The notes under the pieces are model-generated. The model searched no databases. It saw nothing but the letters and a program-made list of their open reading frames with translations, and was not told the DNA's origin. A stretch of 64,000 bases of DNA from Streptomyces sp. LX-29 (GTDB lineage: Bacteria; Actinomycetota; Actinomycetes; Streptomycetales; Streptomycetaceae). Numbering within the stretch: the first letter of the stretch is position 1; each line of letters opens with the position of its first letter. Position numbers and translations under genes: made by a program. Positions 38,204 to 47,934 of this stretch are shown here, piece by piece. The DNA lies in contig NZ_CP089746.1 in the NCBI RefSeq assembly GCF_029541745.1, positions 2,728,001 to 2,792,000 of the forward strand. Reading direction: 5' to 3'.

Positions 38204-38739
38204 CCGTGGCTCTCGATGAGCTGAAGTCCGCCATACCGGACTACGCCAAGGACCTGAAGCTGAACCTCGGCTCGGTCATCGGCAACTCCCCGCTTCCGCA
38301 GCAGCAGCTGTGGGGCACCGTGCTGGCCTGCGCGATCGCCTCGCGCTCGGCCCAGGTGCTGCGCGAGCTGGAGCCGGAGGCGAAGGCGAACCTGTCGCCG
38401 GAGGCGTACACGGCCGCCAAGTCGGCCGCCGCCATCATGGCGATGAACAACGTCTACTACCGGACCCGGCACCTGCTGTCGGACCCGGAGTACGGCAACC
38501 TGCGTGCGGGCCTGCGGATGAACGTCATCGGCAACCCGGGCGTGGAGAAGGTCGACTTCGAGCTCTGGTCGCTGGCCGTCTCCGCCATCAACGGCTGCGG
38601 CATGTGCCTCGACTCGCACGAGCAGGTCCTCCGCAAGGCGGGCGTGGAGCGCGAGACGATCCAGGAAGCCTTCAAGATCGCCGCGGTCCTGCAGGCCGTC
38701 GGCGCCACCCTCGAAGCCGAGGGCGTGCTCGCCGGCTGA
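38200..38739 (+). CDS. ahpD: Alkyl hydroperoxide reductase AhpD
   Basis: 179 residues (177 from the GTG at 38206). The all-helical AhpD fold carries the [14 protein letters not shown] catalytic CxxC and adjacent His. It has weak peroxidase activity and mainly reduces AhpC, receiving electrons through a lipoamide carrier. It is co-translated with ahpC by a 4-nt overlap. A strong hairpin lies 23 nt after the stop. Confidence 0.95.
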   Translation: MTVALDELKSAIPDYAKDLKLNLGSVIGNSPLPQQQLWGTVLACAIASRSAQVLRELEPEAKANLSPEAYTAAKSAAAIMAMNNVYYRTRHLLSDPEYGNLRAGLRMNVIGNPGVEKVDFELWSLAVSAINGCGMCLDSHEQVLRKAGVERETIQEAFKIAAVLQAVGATLEAEGVLAG

Positions 38740-38762
38740 CCTGTCCGCCGGCCCGGAGCGAC

Positions 38763-38806
38763 GAAGGGGCGGTTCCCCCAGCACCCGCTGGGGGAACCGC
38801 CCCTTC
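38763..38806 (+). terminator. Terminator after ahpD
   Basis: Perfect 18-bp stem (GAAGGGGCGGTTCCCCCA and its complement) with an 8-nt loop, 23 nt after the ahpD stop; only a short pyrimidine run follows. Confidence 0.78.
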
Positions 38807-38891
38807 CGCGTTCCATCCGTTCTGCCGTCCGGCCCTTCCGCGTGCCGAGGCCGGCCCGCCGGGCACGGCCGCGGACGCGGAAGGGCAGCGA

Positions 38892-40370
38892 CTACTCCCC
38901 CGGCTCGTCCCGCTCGCGCCGCGCGATCGGCGGCGGCACCGGGGCGATCGCCAGCGCCGAGGCCCCGTGCGGCCCCGGTGTCCCCGCCACCCTCGCGGCC
39001 TCCTTGGAGTACGCGCGCAGATAGCCGACCACCGTGTTGGCGACCGCGACCAGCGGAACGGCGACGACCGCGCCGCCGATGCCGCCGATCAGGGAGCCGG
39101 CGGCCACCGAGAGGACCACCGCGAGCGGGTGGACGCTGACGGCGCGGCCGAGGATGAAGGGCTGCAGGATGTGACCCTCGATCTGCTGCACGGCCAACAC
39201 CACCACGAGCACCATGGCCGCCGTGAAGACGTCCTGGGTCACCAGCGCCACCACCACCGCGAGCGCGCCGGAGATCACGGCGCCGACCAGCGGGATGAAG
39301 GCGAAGAGGAAGATGAAGACCGCGAGCGGGACGGCCATCGGGACGTCGAGGAAGTAGATGCCGACGCCGATGAAGATGGCGTCGATCAGAGCCACTATCA
39401 CCGTCCCGCGCACATAGGCCGTCAGCGTCCGCCAGGCGCGCGGCCCGGCCCCCGCGACGCCCTCGCGCGCCGCGGCGGGGACCAGCTTGAGCGTCCAGTT
39501 CCAGATCTTCGGGCCGTCGTAGAGCAGGAAGAGCGTGCTGAACATCGCCAGCAGAATGCCCGTCAGCACCTCCACGACGACGGTGACGCCCTCCAGACCG
39601 GCCGTAGTGATCTCCTCGGTGTTGTCCCCGATCGACTCGCGCAGGTTCTTGGCGATGTCGTTGATCTGGTCCTCGGTCACATGGAACGGGCTGTGCAGCA
39701 GCCAGCGCCGCAACTCGTCGATGCCGTCCTGGACCCGCTGGGAGAGGTCGTCCAGGTTCTCCATGACCTGCCACACCACGAACCAACAGACCAGCCCCAT
39801 GACGACGAAGCCGGAGACGAAGACGATGGCGGTGGCCAGGCCCCGCGGCACCCCCCGGCGGCGCAGCCGGGCCACGGTCGGCTCCAGCAGCGCGGTGATG
39901 AGCAGGGAGACGGTGAAGGAGAGCACCACCAGCTCGACGGCGCTGATGACCCGCATCAGCACCCAGACGGTGCCGGCCAGGACCAGCAGCCGCCAGCCGA
40001 CCTCGGCGGCCACGCGCACGCCGTAGGGCACGGCGGCCACCGGATCCGGGCGGGGCGCCGCGAGCGGGGCGTAACCGGACGGCGCCTGGGCCCGCTCGGG
40101 CCCGGGCGCGGCGACGCCCGCGGGCGTGCCGGGCCCGTCCGCGTGCGTGGAGTGGTCGTCGGCTCCGGGCGCGCCGGGGGTGTCGTCGGAGGCGGCACCG
40201 CGGCCGCTCGACGAGGAACCGCCGGCGGGCGTCTGCTCCAGCGGGGTCCGCTCGCGCTCCCGCGCGTCGCGTTCCTCGCGCTCCCGCTCTTCCCGCTTGG
40301 CTTCGAGCCGGTCAGAGAGCCGCGTCAGGCCGGCCCCCAGCCTGCCGACCCACTTCGGCAATCTGGACAT
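38892..40370 (-). CDS. AI-2E family transporter (membrane permease)
   Basis: 492 residues. The first about 115 residues are disordered, charged and proline-rich (KREEREREERDARERER). Then come about eight hydrophobic helices with the family landmarks LLEPTVARLRRRGVPRGLATAIVF and YDGPKIWNWTLKLVP, with LAVVLSVAAGSLIGGIGGAVVAVPLVAV near the end. The family includes TqsA and sodium/proton exporters; the substrate here is unknown. It stands alone. An IS element sits just upstream of its start. Confidence 0.88.
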   Translation of the reverse strand: MSRLPKWVGRLGAGLTRLSDRLEAKREEREREERDARERERTPLEQTPAGGSSSSGRGAASDDTPGAPGADDHSTHADGPGTPAGVAAPGPERAQAPSGYAPLAAPRPDPVAAVPYGVRVAAEVGWRLLVLAGTVWVLMRVISAVELVVLSFTVSLLITALLEPTVARLRRRGVPRGLATAIVFVSGFVVMGLVCWFVVWQVMENLDDLSQRVQDGIDELRRWLLHSPFHVTEDQINDIAKNLRESIGDNTEEITTAGLEGVTVVVEVLTGILLAMFSTLFLLYDGPKIWNWTLKLVPAAAREGVAGAGPRAWRTLTAYVRGTVIVALIDAIFIGVGIYFLDVPMAVPLAVFIFLFAFIPLVGAVISGALAVVVALVTQDVFTAAMVLVVVLAVQQIEGHILQPFILGRAVSVHPLAVVLSVAAGSLIGGIGGAVVAVPLVAVANTVVGYLRAYSKEAARVAGTPGPHGASALAIAPVPPPIARRERDEPGE

Positions 40371-40520
40371 CGTTCTTTCCCTACCCCCGCTCCCCGCAGT
40401 TCGTCGGGATGACGTTACCGGAGGACGCGCCGAGCCCCCGTTCGGTTGCGAACGGGGGCTCGGTGACGTCTGGTACCGGTGCGCCGCCGGGTGCGACGGC
40501 CTACCGGGGCTACGGGCCTA

Positions 40521-41419
40521 GGCGGTTTCGTTTGGATCACCGAGCGGACCAGAGGAAGATGCCCGCGATGTGGAGTCCGGCCAGGTAGATGACCGCTGTC
40601 TTCTCGTAGCGGGTGGCGATCCCTCGCCACTGCTTCAGGCGGTTGATGCACCGCTCGACGGTATTGCGCTGCTTGTACGCGTCACGGTCGAAAGCGGGTG
40701 GCCTCCCACCGTGTCTGCCGCGACGCAGCCGGTGGCCGCGCTGATCCGCCCGGGTGGGGATCACTGCCCGGATGCCGCGCTGGCGTAGATGCTCGCGGAT
40801 CGCACGTGAGGAGTACGCCTTGTCGGCCAGGACGACGTCCGGCCTGGTGCGAGGTCGTCCACGTCGGCGGGGAACGCGCAGACGGGCCATGACCTCGCCG
40901 AAGGCGGGTGCATCGCCGGCCTGGCCGGCCGTGAGGACGAAGGCCAGGGGCCGGCAGTCGCCGTCGGCCGCGAGGTGGATCTTCGTGGTCAGCCCGCCGC
41001 GGGACCGGCCGATGGCGTGGTCGGCCGGTTCTCCAGCCGGGGCCCCCTTTTGCGGGCCCCGGCAGCGTGCTGGTGTGCTCGCACGATCGTGGAGTCCACA
41101 GAGACGGCCCAGTTCAGGTCCTCGTCCGCGTCGGCCTGGGCTATGAGAGCGGTGAACACTCGCTCCCAGGTGCCGTCGACGGCCCACATACGCAGCCGGT
41201 TGTAGACGCCTCGCCAGTTGCCGTACTTCTCCGGAAGGTGCACCCACTGGGTTCCGGTCTGGAACTTGAAGGCGATCGCGTCGATCACCTCCCGATGGTC
41301 CCGCCACCGACCACCGCGCCTCGGCGTCCGGTCCGGGAGCAACGGCTCGATCCGCGCCCACTGCGCGTCAGTCAACGGCACACCCAGACCAACGACCGGC
41401 TGATCCAAACGAAACTGCC
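40521..41419 (-). mobile_element. Complete IS5-family (IS427-group) insertion sequence, 899 bp
   Basis: Terminal inverted repeats GGCGGTTTCGTTTGGATCA (left) and GGCAGTTTCGTTTGGATCA (right, read inward) match at 18 of 19 positions. A TA dinucleotide flanks both ends, the expected target duplication of the group. The element carries one transposase split over two frames. It is inserted at the TAG stop codon of the SLT-domain gene, whose final G is now provided by the IS end. Intact ends and frames indicate a recent, probably active copy. Confidence 0.9.
40537..41381 (-). CDS. IS5-family transposase made by programmed -1 frameshift
   Basis: About 281 residues as a fusion. The first frame starts at GTG 41381 (MPLTDAQWARIEPLLPDR) and runs through VSVDSTIVRAHQHAAG (first catalytic Asp). 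The second frame supplies AIGRSRGGLTTKIHLAADG, VLADKAYSS (second Asp) and NTVERCINRLKQWRGIATRYEK (catalytic Glu). The frames join at an AAAAG slippery site (41048-41051 on the plus strand as TTTT), where a -1 shift gives ARKKGAPAGEP. The first frame alone ends at 40989. This is the usual IS427-group design, not a broken gene. Confidence 0.85.
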
Positions 41420-42159
41420 TAGTACCAGTGGTTGGCCTGCCAGAACGACCAGGCGCCGCAGGGGCTGCCGTAGCGTTCGTCCATGTAGCTGAGGCCCCAC
41501 TTGATCTGGGTGGCCGGGTTGGTCCGCCAGTCGGCGCCCGCGGAGGACATCTTGGAGCCGGGCAGCGCCTGAACGAGGCCGTACGCACCCGAGGAGGGGT
41601 TGGTGGCCTGGTAGTTCCAGGTGCTCTCGTGGTTCACGATGTTGCTGAAGCACTGGAACTGGTTGGCGGGGACGATCTGCCGGGCGATCGCCTGCACCTC
41701 GGCGACCGTGTACGAGCTCTGCTGCGGGAAGGACTCCTGGCGCGGCGCGGAGCGGCTCGCGACCTGCTCCTCCTCCTCGCGCTCCTTGGCTTCGCGCTCG
41801 GCCTCGGCCTCGGCCTTCTCCTTGGCCTTACGCTCGGCCTCGGCCTTGTCCGCGGCGGCCTTCTTCGCCTTGGCGTCCTTCGCGGCCTGCTTGCGCGCGG
41901 CCTCCTCGGCAGCCTTCTTCGCCTCGGCGTCGGCGGCAGTGGACTGGATGTCCGCCTGCGCCGTCAGCGAAGCGGTCTGGACCTGGGCCTGCTGGCCGGC
42001 GGGTATCTCTGCGAGGAGCGTCGCATCGGCGGCGGCCGCCTCGACGGGCTCGGCGGAGCTCTTCTGCTCGCCGCCCGCGGCGACGCCGACGACGGCGCCC
42101 ACAGTGGTGACCGCGGTGGCCGACGCCACTGCGAATCCCCGGACCGAAATCCGGCTCAC
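41419..42159 (-). CDS. Secreted lytic-transglycosylase-like (SLT-type) protein with coiled-coil
   Basis: 246 residues, GTG start with GAAGGA upstream. A signal/anchor segment (GFAVASATAVTTVGAVVGVA) precedes a long Ala/Lys/Glu coiled-coil (about residues 75-135). The C-terminal about 80 residues form a minimal lysozyme-like domain: QIVPANQFQCFSNIVNHESTWNYQATNPSSGAYGLVQALPGSKM (landmark; catalytic Glu in NHESTW) and SYMDERYGSPCGAWSFW. It should cleave or remodel peptidoglycan. The IS element is inserted exactly at its stop codon, leaving the protein intact. Confidence 0.88.
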   Translation of the reverse strand: MSRISVRGFAVASATAVTTVGAVVGVAAGGEQKSSAEPVEAAAADATLLAEIPAGQQAQVQTASLTAQADIQSTAADAEAKKAAEEAARKQAAKDAKAKKAAADKAEAERKAKEKAEAEAEREAKEREEEEQVASRSAPRQESFPQQSSYTVAEVQAIARQIVPANQFQCFSNIVNHESTWNYQATNPSSGAYGLVQALPGSKMSSAGADWRTNPATQIKWGLSYMDERYGSPCGAWSFWQANHWY

Positions 42160-42515
42160 ACGGTTTCCTTCCAGCATCGCCCACTTAGGTGACCTCGCGG
42201 GCGCAATCGTGCCCCTTGGCGCTGGCCTCCCCTTGTTCCGACCCCGGTTGGTGACGGGGACCGACTGGTCACGGGAGGCACGGGCCCGGTGGTCCCCCGC
42301 TGGGAGGGCCGTGGTGCTTCGGGCGGCATACGGCGGCGTGTTGAGTTGTGGTACTGCTGATGCTCCACACCGCTGGGGGTGCTGATGTGCCGTATGCGGG
42401 GCCTGACAGGACCCACACCCTGCCGGAAGGCGACACCCGGAGGCAATTCTCTGTTGCGTGTTAAAGCTCACACCCCGTTTACACCAGCCGTTTCAGGAAA
42501 TCCCCCGCGCACCAA
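42160..42515 (-). promoter_or_regulatory. Long structured leader of the SLT gene
   Basis: About 355 nt with no gene. Transcribed toward the SLT gene it contains an inverted repeat GCATACGGC/GCCGTATGC (42326-42334 and 42389-42397) enclosing a GTGG/CCAC stem and duplicated CATCAGCA boxes. Further GC-rich stems lie nearer the start. Some Streptomyces cell-wall hydrolase genes carry c-di-AMP riboswitches, but the conserved ydaO signature sequences were not seen here. Confidence 0.4.
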
Positions 42516-42556
42516 GGCGCCGCGCGACTAAGCTTCTTGGCTTCTCGCGCGGCGCC
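42516..42556 (-). terminator. Terminator after phoH
   Basis: Perfect 12-bp stem GGCGCCGCGCGA / TCGCGCGGCGCC with a 17-nt loop, 28 nt after the phoH stop on the minus strand. It separates phoH from the SLT gene leader. Confidence 0.65.
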
Positions 42557-42584
42557 TCGACGGCAGCAACGTCCCTTTTACGCC

Positions 42585-43925
42585 CTAGACATGGATATCT
42601 TCCAGCATTTCGGTCACCAGGGCGGCGATCGGGGAGCGCTCGGAGCGGTTGAGAGTGACATGGGCGAAGAGCGGGTGACCCTTGAGCTTCTCGACCACCG
42701 CCACCACGCCGTCGTACCGGCCCACCCTCAGATTGTCGCGCTGGGCCACGTCATGGGTCAGCACGACCCGTGAATTGGCGCCGATCCGGGACAGAACGGT
42801 CAGCAGGACGTTTCGCTCCAGCGACTGCGCCTCATCGACGATGACGAAGGCGTCGTGCAGCGAGCGGCCGCGGATGTGAGTGAGCGGCAGGACCTCCAGC
42901 ATGCCGCGCCCCACCACCTCCTCGATCACGTCCGCGGTGGTCACCGCCGAGAGCGTGTCGAAGACCGCCTGCGCCCAGGGGCTCATCTTCTCGGCCTCGG
43001 TGCCCGGCAGATAGCCCAGCTCCTGACCGCCCACCGCGTACAGCGGCCGGAAGATCATCACCTTCCGGTGCTGTCGCCGCTCCAGCACCGCCTCCAGCCC
43101 GGCGCACAGCGCCAGCGCGGACTTGCCGGTGCCGGCCCGGCCGCCCATGGAGACGATGCCCACGTCCGGGTCGAGCAACAGGTCCAGCGCGATGCGCTGC
43201 TCGGCGCTGCGGCCCCGGATGCCGAACGCCTCCCGGTCGCCGCGCACCAGCCGCACCGTCCCGTCCGCGGTGACCCGGCCCAGCGCCTTGCCCCGCTCGG
43301 ACTGGAGCACCAGCCCGGTGTGCACGGGCAGCCCCACCGCCTCGGGCACCCGGACGGCGGACTCGGCCGCGTAGAGCTCGTCCACCTGCTCGGCGGTGAC
43401 GGACAGTTCGGCCATCCCGGTCCAGCCGGAGTCGGTGATGGCCAGCTCCGCGCGGTACTCCTCGGCGAGCAGGCCGACCGAGGACGCCTTGATGCGCAGC
43501 GGCAGGTCCTTGGAGACGACCGTGACGTCATACCCCTCGGCCTGGAGGTTCCTGGCCACCGCGAGGATCCGTGAGTCGTTGTCCCCGGGCCGTCCGCCAT
43601 GGTTGAGGAAGGCCGCGGGCAGGACACCCGGGTCGGAGTGGTTGAGCTCGACACGCAGGGTGCCGCCCAGCTCGCCGATGGGGATCGGGGCGTCGAGGCG
43701 GCCGTGCCGGATGCGGTACTCGTCCAGCAGGCGGAGCGCCTGCCGGGCGAAGTAGCCCAGCTCAGGGTGGTGCCGCTTGGCCTCCAACTCCGTGACCACG
43801 ACGACCGGGAGCACGACCTCATGCTCCTCGAAGCGGGCCATGGCGTTCGGATCGGCCAGCAGGACGCTGGTGTCGAGAACATAGGTGCGCCGGTCTTGCT
43901 CGCGGCGCTTCTTGCTGGTCACCAC
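42585..43925 (-). CDS. PIN-domain / PhoH-type ATPase
   Basis: 446 residues. The N-terminal PIN domain ([46 protein letters not shown]; acidic residues as in nucleases) is joined to a PhoH domain. The latter has Walker [16 protein letters not shown], Walker [14 protein letters not shown] and the arginine-bearing [23 protein letters not shown]-PhoH proteins are RNA helicase-nucleases related to VapC-PhoH. Adjacent GTG codons at 43925 and 43922 are both possible starts. A long AT-poorer gap lies upstream. Confidence 0.93.
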   Translation of the reverse strand: MVTSKKRREQDRRTYVLDTSVLLADPNAMARFEEHEVVLPVVVVTELEAKRHHPELGYFARQALRLLDEYRIRHGRLDAPIPIGELGGTLRVELNHSDPGVLPAAFLNHGGRPGDNDSRILAVARNLQAEGYDVTVVSKDLPLRIKASSVGLLAEEYRAELAITDSGWTGMAELSVTAEQVDELYAAESAVRVPEAVGLPVHTGLVLQSERGKALGRVTADGTVRLVRGDREAFGIRGRSAEQRIALDLLLDPDVGIVSMGGRAGTGKSALALCAGLEAVLERRQHRKVMIFRPLYAVGGQELGYLPGTEAEKMSPWAQAVFDTLSAVTTADVIEEVVGRGMLEVLPLTHIRGRSLHDAFVIVDEAQSLERNVLLTVLSRIGANSRVVLTHDVAQRDNLRVGRYDGVVAVVEKLKGHPLFAHVTLNRSERSPIAALVTEMLEDIHV

Positions 43926-44330
43926 GGGTGGACGAACCCCCTCGGGAGAGGTCGGGGTGCGACGGCGTCGCGGGGGAATGGACCGGGCAGGACCCCACGC
44001 GGGGCCGAGCACCGGCCCTCCGCGTCATACGCACGATCCGCACAGTCGTCCGTGAGCAAAGGGCCTCCCGGGCGGACGGCCCCATGCCGCCCGCTGGCAG
44101 TTCGACGCCCCCATGGACAGTTGGGCAGGGCGTCGACCTGCCAGGGATATTCCCTCGATAGTGCAAACCCATGCAACGGCATATGACGGCAGCCACGTGA
44201 ACGTTGTGCGACACGCGTGCCAACCGTGTCCCGGGAGACCACTGAGTCGAACCCCCGCACGCCGCCACCCTCACGGCAGCGCGCGCACTCCGACCCCGCG
44301 CGCACCGGCGGCCGAGCCGAGGGGCGCGCG
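43926..44330. other. Intergenic region upstream of phoH
   Basis: About 405 nt without a convincing gene. It holds palindromic GC patches (for example GCCTCCCGGGCGGACGGC near 44062) and a relatively AT-rich stretch at 44140-44200 likely to contain the phoH promoter. No RNA gene is recognised. Confidence 0.45.
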
Positions 44331-44427
44331 GCGCCCGGAGGCGAACCGAGCCCTCAGGGCGTGGGGCGCCCGGCGGGAAACCGAGCCCTCATCGGGCGGG
44401 GGCGCCCGGCGGGGAACCGAGCCCTGA
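44331..44427. repeat. Three 26-bp imperfect tandem repeats at the 3' end of the cis-prenyltransferase gene
   Basis: Copies at 44331-44356, 44366-44391 and 44402-44427 share GCGCCCGG and AACCGAGCCCT cores, with a period of 35-36 nt. The last copy ends 3 nt before the cis-prenyltransferase stop codon on the minus strand. No hairpin or protein is formed. It may be a minisatellite-like array or a set of binding sites. Confidence 0.6.
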
Positions 44428-44429
44428 GG

Positions 44430-45209
<780 letters not shown>

Positions 45210-45464
45210 GCCATGACCTGCGCTGTGCGCCTTGCTGTGCTTCGCGCCATACGCCCTTGCCTCGCGCTCCGCGGCCTCGCGGCGTGCCGGCTTCGGCGGT
45301 CCGCGTCTCGTGCTGTCGCGCCGCGCGGCTCGCCCTGCCGCCATGCCGTGGCCCTGGCGGTCCGCACCGAGGGCGCCACCCTACTGCGGGGGTGGCGCGG
45401 GTGGCGAACCTGGGGCGGTGCGAGCCTGTAGCGTCCGTGTGACACCCCGCGAACAGGATCATCC

Positions 45465-46505
45465 ATGAGCGACACCACCTCTCCCTACGCGGCCGCCGCC
45501 GACCGCTATGACGCGATGGAGTACCGCCGCAGCGGGCGCAGCGGCCTGAAGCTGCCCGCCGTCTCGCTCGGCCTCTGGCACAACTTCGGCGATGACCGCA
45601 CGCTGACCTCCCAGCGTGCCATCCTGCGTCGCGCCTTCGACCTCGGCGTCACCCACTTCGATCTGGCCAACAACTACGGGCCGCCGCCCGGCTCCGCCGA
45701 GCTCAACTTCGGCAAGCTGCTCGCCCAGGATTTCCGGCCGTACCGTGACGAACTCATCATCTCTACCAAGGCCGGATACGAGATGCACCCCGGCCCGTAC
45801 GGCGAGTGGGGATCGCGGAAGTACCTGATGTCCTCGCTCGACGCCTCGCTGCGCCGGATGGGCCTCGACTACGTGGACATCTTCTACTCGCACCGCTTCG
45901 ATCCGGACACCCCGCTGGAGGAGACGATGGGCGCCCTCGCCTCCGCCGTCCAGCAGGGCAAGGCGCTGTACGTCGGGGTGTCCTCGTACGGCGCGAGCCA
46001 GACCCGCGAGGCGGCGCGGCTGCTGCGCGAGATGGGCGTGCCGGCACTGATCCACCAGCCCTCGTACTCGATGATCAACCGCTGGATCGAGGACGACGGG
46101 CTGCTGGACACCCTGGAGGCCCAGGGGATGGGCTGCATCGCCTTCGCCCCGCTGGCCCAGGGCCTGCTCACCGACAGGTACCTGGACGGGGTCCCGGCGG
46201 GTTCGCGGGCCGCCCAGGGCAAGTCGCTGGACCCGGCGCTGCTGACGGAGGACATGGTCCGGCGGCTGCGCGGGCTGAACGAGATCGCCGCGCGGCGCGG
46301 CCAGTCGCTGGCGCAGCTGGCGCTCGCCTGGGTGCTGCGGGACCAGCGGATGACGTCGGCGCTGATCGGGGCGTCGAGCGTGGCGCAGCTGGAGGCGAAC
46401 GTGGCGGCGCTCGGCTCGCCGAAGCTCACGGCCGAGGAGCTGACCGAGATCGACTCCTATGCGCGGACCACGGAGGGCGTGAACATCTGGGCGCGCCGAG
46501 GCTGA
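45465..46505 (+). CDS. Aldo/keto reductase, YghZ/Kv-beta type
   Basis: 346 residues. The TIM-barrel carries the catalytic tetrad in THFDLANNYGPPPGSAE (Asp, Tyr), IISTKAGYEMHPGPYG (Lys) and DIFYSHRFDPDTPLEE (His). NADPH-binding residues lie in ALIGASSVAQLEANVAAL. The GPYGEWGSRKYL insertion matches the YghZ branch that detoxifies methylglyoxal. The start is ATG 4 nt after AACAGGATC; the promoter lies in the gap divergent to the uppS gene. Confidence 0.92.
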   Translation: MSDTTSPYAAAADRYDAMEYRRSGRSGLKLPAVSLGLWHNFGDDRTLTSQRAILRRAFDLGVTHFDLANNYGPPPGSAELNFGKLLAQDFRPYRDELIISTKAGYEMHPGPYGEWGSRKYLMSSLDASLRRMGLDYVDIFYSHRFDPDTPLEETMGALASAVQQGKALYVGVSSYGASQTREAARLLREMGVPALIHQPSYSMINRWIEDDGLLDTLEAQGMGCIAFAPLAQGLLTDRYLDGVPAGSRAAQGKSLDPALLTEDMVRRLRGLNEIAARRGQSLAQLALAWVLRDQRMTSALIGASSVAQLEANVAALGSPKLTAEELTEIDSYARTTEGVNIWARRG

Positions 46506-46710
46506 GGCCGGGGCCGCCGTAGCGGGTGTCCGCGCGGCCGGATCGCATCGCTTCGGTCGCGGGCCTCCCGGCGGTCGCGGGGCCGGAAACGGGACCGGCC
46601 GGGCGGCCGCGGCTACCCGGATCGCCGCGCCGGGCGGGGCGCCCGGCGCGGCGACGCGGGCGGTCCGGCGGCGATCCGGCGATCCGGGGGCCGGCGGTCA
46701 CGGTGGCGGA

Positions 46711-47643
46711 TCAACCGCGGATGGTGACCCCGTGGCGGGTCCGCATCCGCCGCAGTTCCCAGAGCGAGACGGCCGTCACGGTGAGCGGACCGCCCAGCAG
46801 CGAGCACAGCTGGACCTGGACCGGCCCGTTCGGCATGCCCTGGTCGAACAGGTTGAACAGGGCGAGCACCCAGACCAGCACGCCGGTGAGCACCGCGGGC
46901 AGCGCGGCGTGCACATGGGCGGTGTTGAAGGCGCTGCGGGCGGCGTGCGCCGAGGCGAAGAAGAGGAACGGCAGCCCCCAGAGCAGTACCCCGAGCATGG
47001 CCAGGGCGATGGCGATGTCGACCGCGCCCTGGTACCCCCCCGACTGGGCGGCGAGGCTCCCCGCCCAGATCGACCCGCCGAGGGCGATCACGGTCAGCAG
47101 GTACCAGCCGATGGTCTTCAGCGGGACGCCCAGCCGGGAGCGCAGCACCCGGCGCCGGTGCGGCGGCGCGTAGAAGATGAAGGCGAGCATGACGAGCGGC
47201 CCGGTGACGATGAGCAGGACCGGGGTCACGAGGAGATTGCCGACGCTGTTCTCGGCCGCCTCGTTCCAGCCGTCCTCGGGCCCGTAGGCATAGGCGATCC
47301 CCAGGGTGGCCAGCAGGCCGAGCAGCGATCGGGTCAGCTGTACGCGGTCCACGACGGGGTCCACGATGCGGCCTTCGCCCTGGTGCTTGAACACCTTCTC
47401 GGCCGCCCGGTTGGCCGAGCGGAGCACCGGGATGAGCCAGCCGACGAAGGGCACCCGCCACCACAGACGGCGCCGGCGCCGCGCGGGACCCGGCGGCGGG
47501 CCGAGGTAGGGCGTGGGCGGCGGCCCGTACGGATCGGGCACCGGCGGGGGACCGTACGGATCGGGCACCGGCGGAGGCCCATACGGAGCCTGCCGTCCCC
47601 TGTGTCCGGAATTGTTCGGCGGACCCCATCCCCCCGTGGCCAT
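46711..47643 (-). CDS. Multi-pass membrane protein with proline-rich repeat N-terminus
   Basis: 310 residues. The N-terminus contains three PYGPPPVPD-like repeats and a GPARRRRRLWWRVPF basic stretch at the membrane boundary. At least six hydrophobic helices follow (for example LVTPVLLIVTGPLVMLAFIFY and AIALAMLGVLLWGLPFLFFASAHA). No catalytic or transporter motif is seen. The proline-rich cytoplasmic tail may bind partner proteins. It is flanked by hairpins and stands alone. Function unknown. Confidence 0.75.
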   Translation of the reverse strand: MATGGWGPPNNSGHRGRQAPYGPPPVPDPYGPPPVPDPYGPPPTPYLGPPPGPARRRRRLWWRVPFVGWLIPVLRSANRAAEKVFKHQGEGRIVDPVVDRVQLTRSLLGLLATLGIAYAYGPEDGWNEAAENSVGNLLVTPVLLIVTGPLVMLAFIFYAPPHRRRVLRSRLGVPLKTIGWYLLTVIALGGSIWAGSLAAQSGGYQGAVDIAIALAMLGVLLWGLPFLFFASAHAARSAFNTAHVHAALPAVLTGVLVWVLALFNLFDQGMPNGPVQVQLCSLLGGPLTVTAVSLWELRRMRTRHGVTIRG

Positions 47644-47788
47644 GACCCCTCCCCTTCACCTGCGCTGATTTCAACAGCGCGGGAGTCTAGGGCACGTTTT
47701 CGGCCATGACCCGGGGCTTCGGTGAACGCGGGGCACGCGGGAGGGGCGGCGGGGGCGCGGCGGCACCGGATCACGGGGGCACGAAAAA

Positions 47789-47823
47789 CGGGCCGGTCCG
47801 TGGGGGGGATACGGACCGGCCCG
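47789..47823. terminator. Hairpin between the prepilin peptidase and membrane-protein genes
   Basis: Perfect 13-bp stem (CGGGCCGGTCCGT / ACGGACCGGCCCG) with a 9-nt loop, in the 291-nt gap upstream of the proline-rich membrane protein gene. It is downstream of the prepilin peptidase gene on the minus strand, which it probably terminates. Confidence 0.65.
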
Positions 47824-47934
47824 AGGGGGGGCTTCCACCATAACCCTTTGTAAGGGGTGCTCGATGCATCGACGAGGGTGACCGGGTGTCGCGCGCTGAC
47901 GGCCGGCGGTCCCGGACGGGGGCGGAGGCGGGGT

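Noticed and set aside
40989..41588. Treating the IS first frame as a stand-alone broken transposase
   Set aside because: An AAAAG slip site joins it cleanly to the second frame with all DDE residues, so it is a programmed frameshift and not decay.
42160..42515. c-di-AMP (ydaO-type) riboswitch in the SLT leader
   Set aside because: Expected from the gene type, but the conserved ydaO sequence blocks were not found by eye; reported only as a structured leader.
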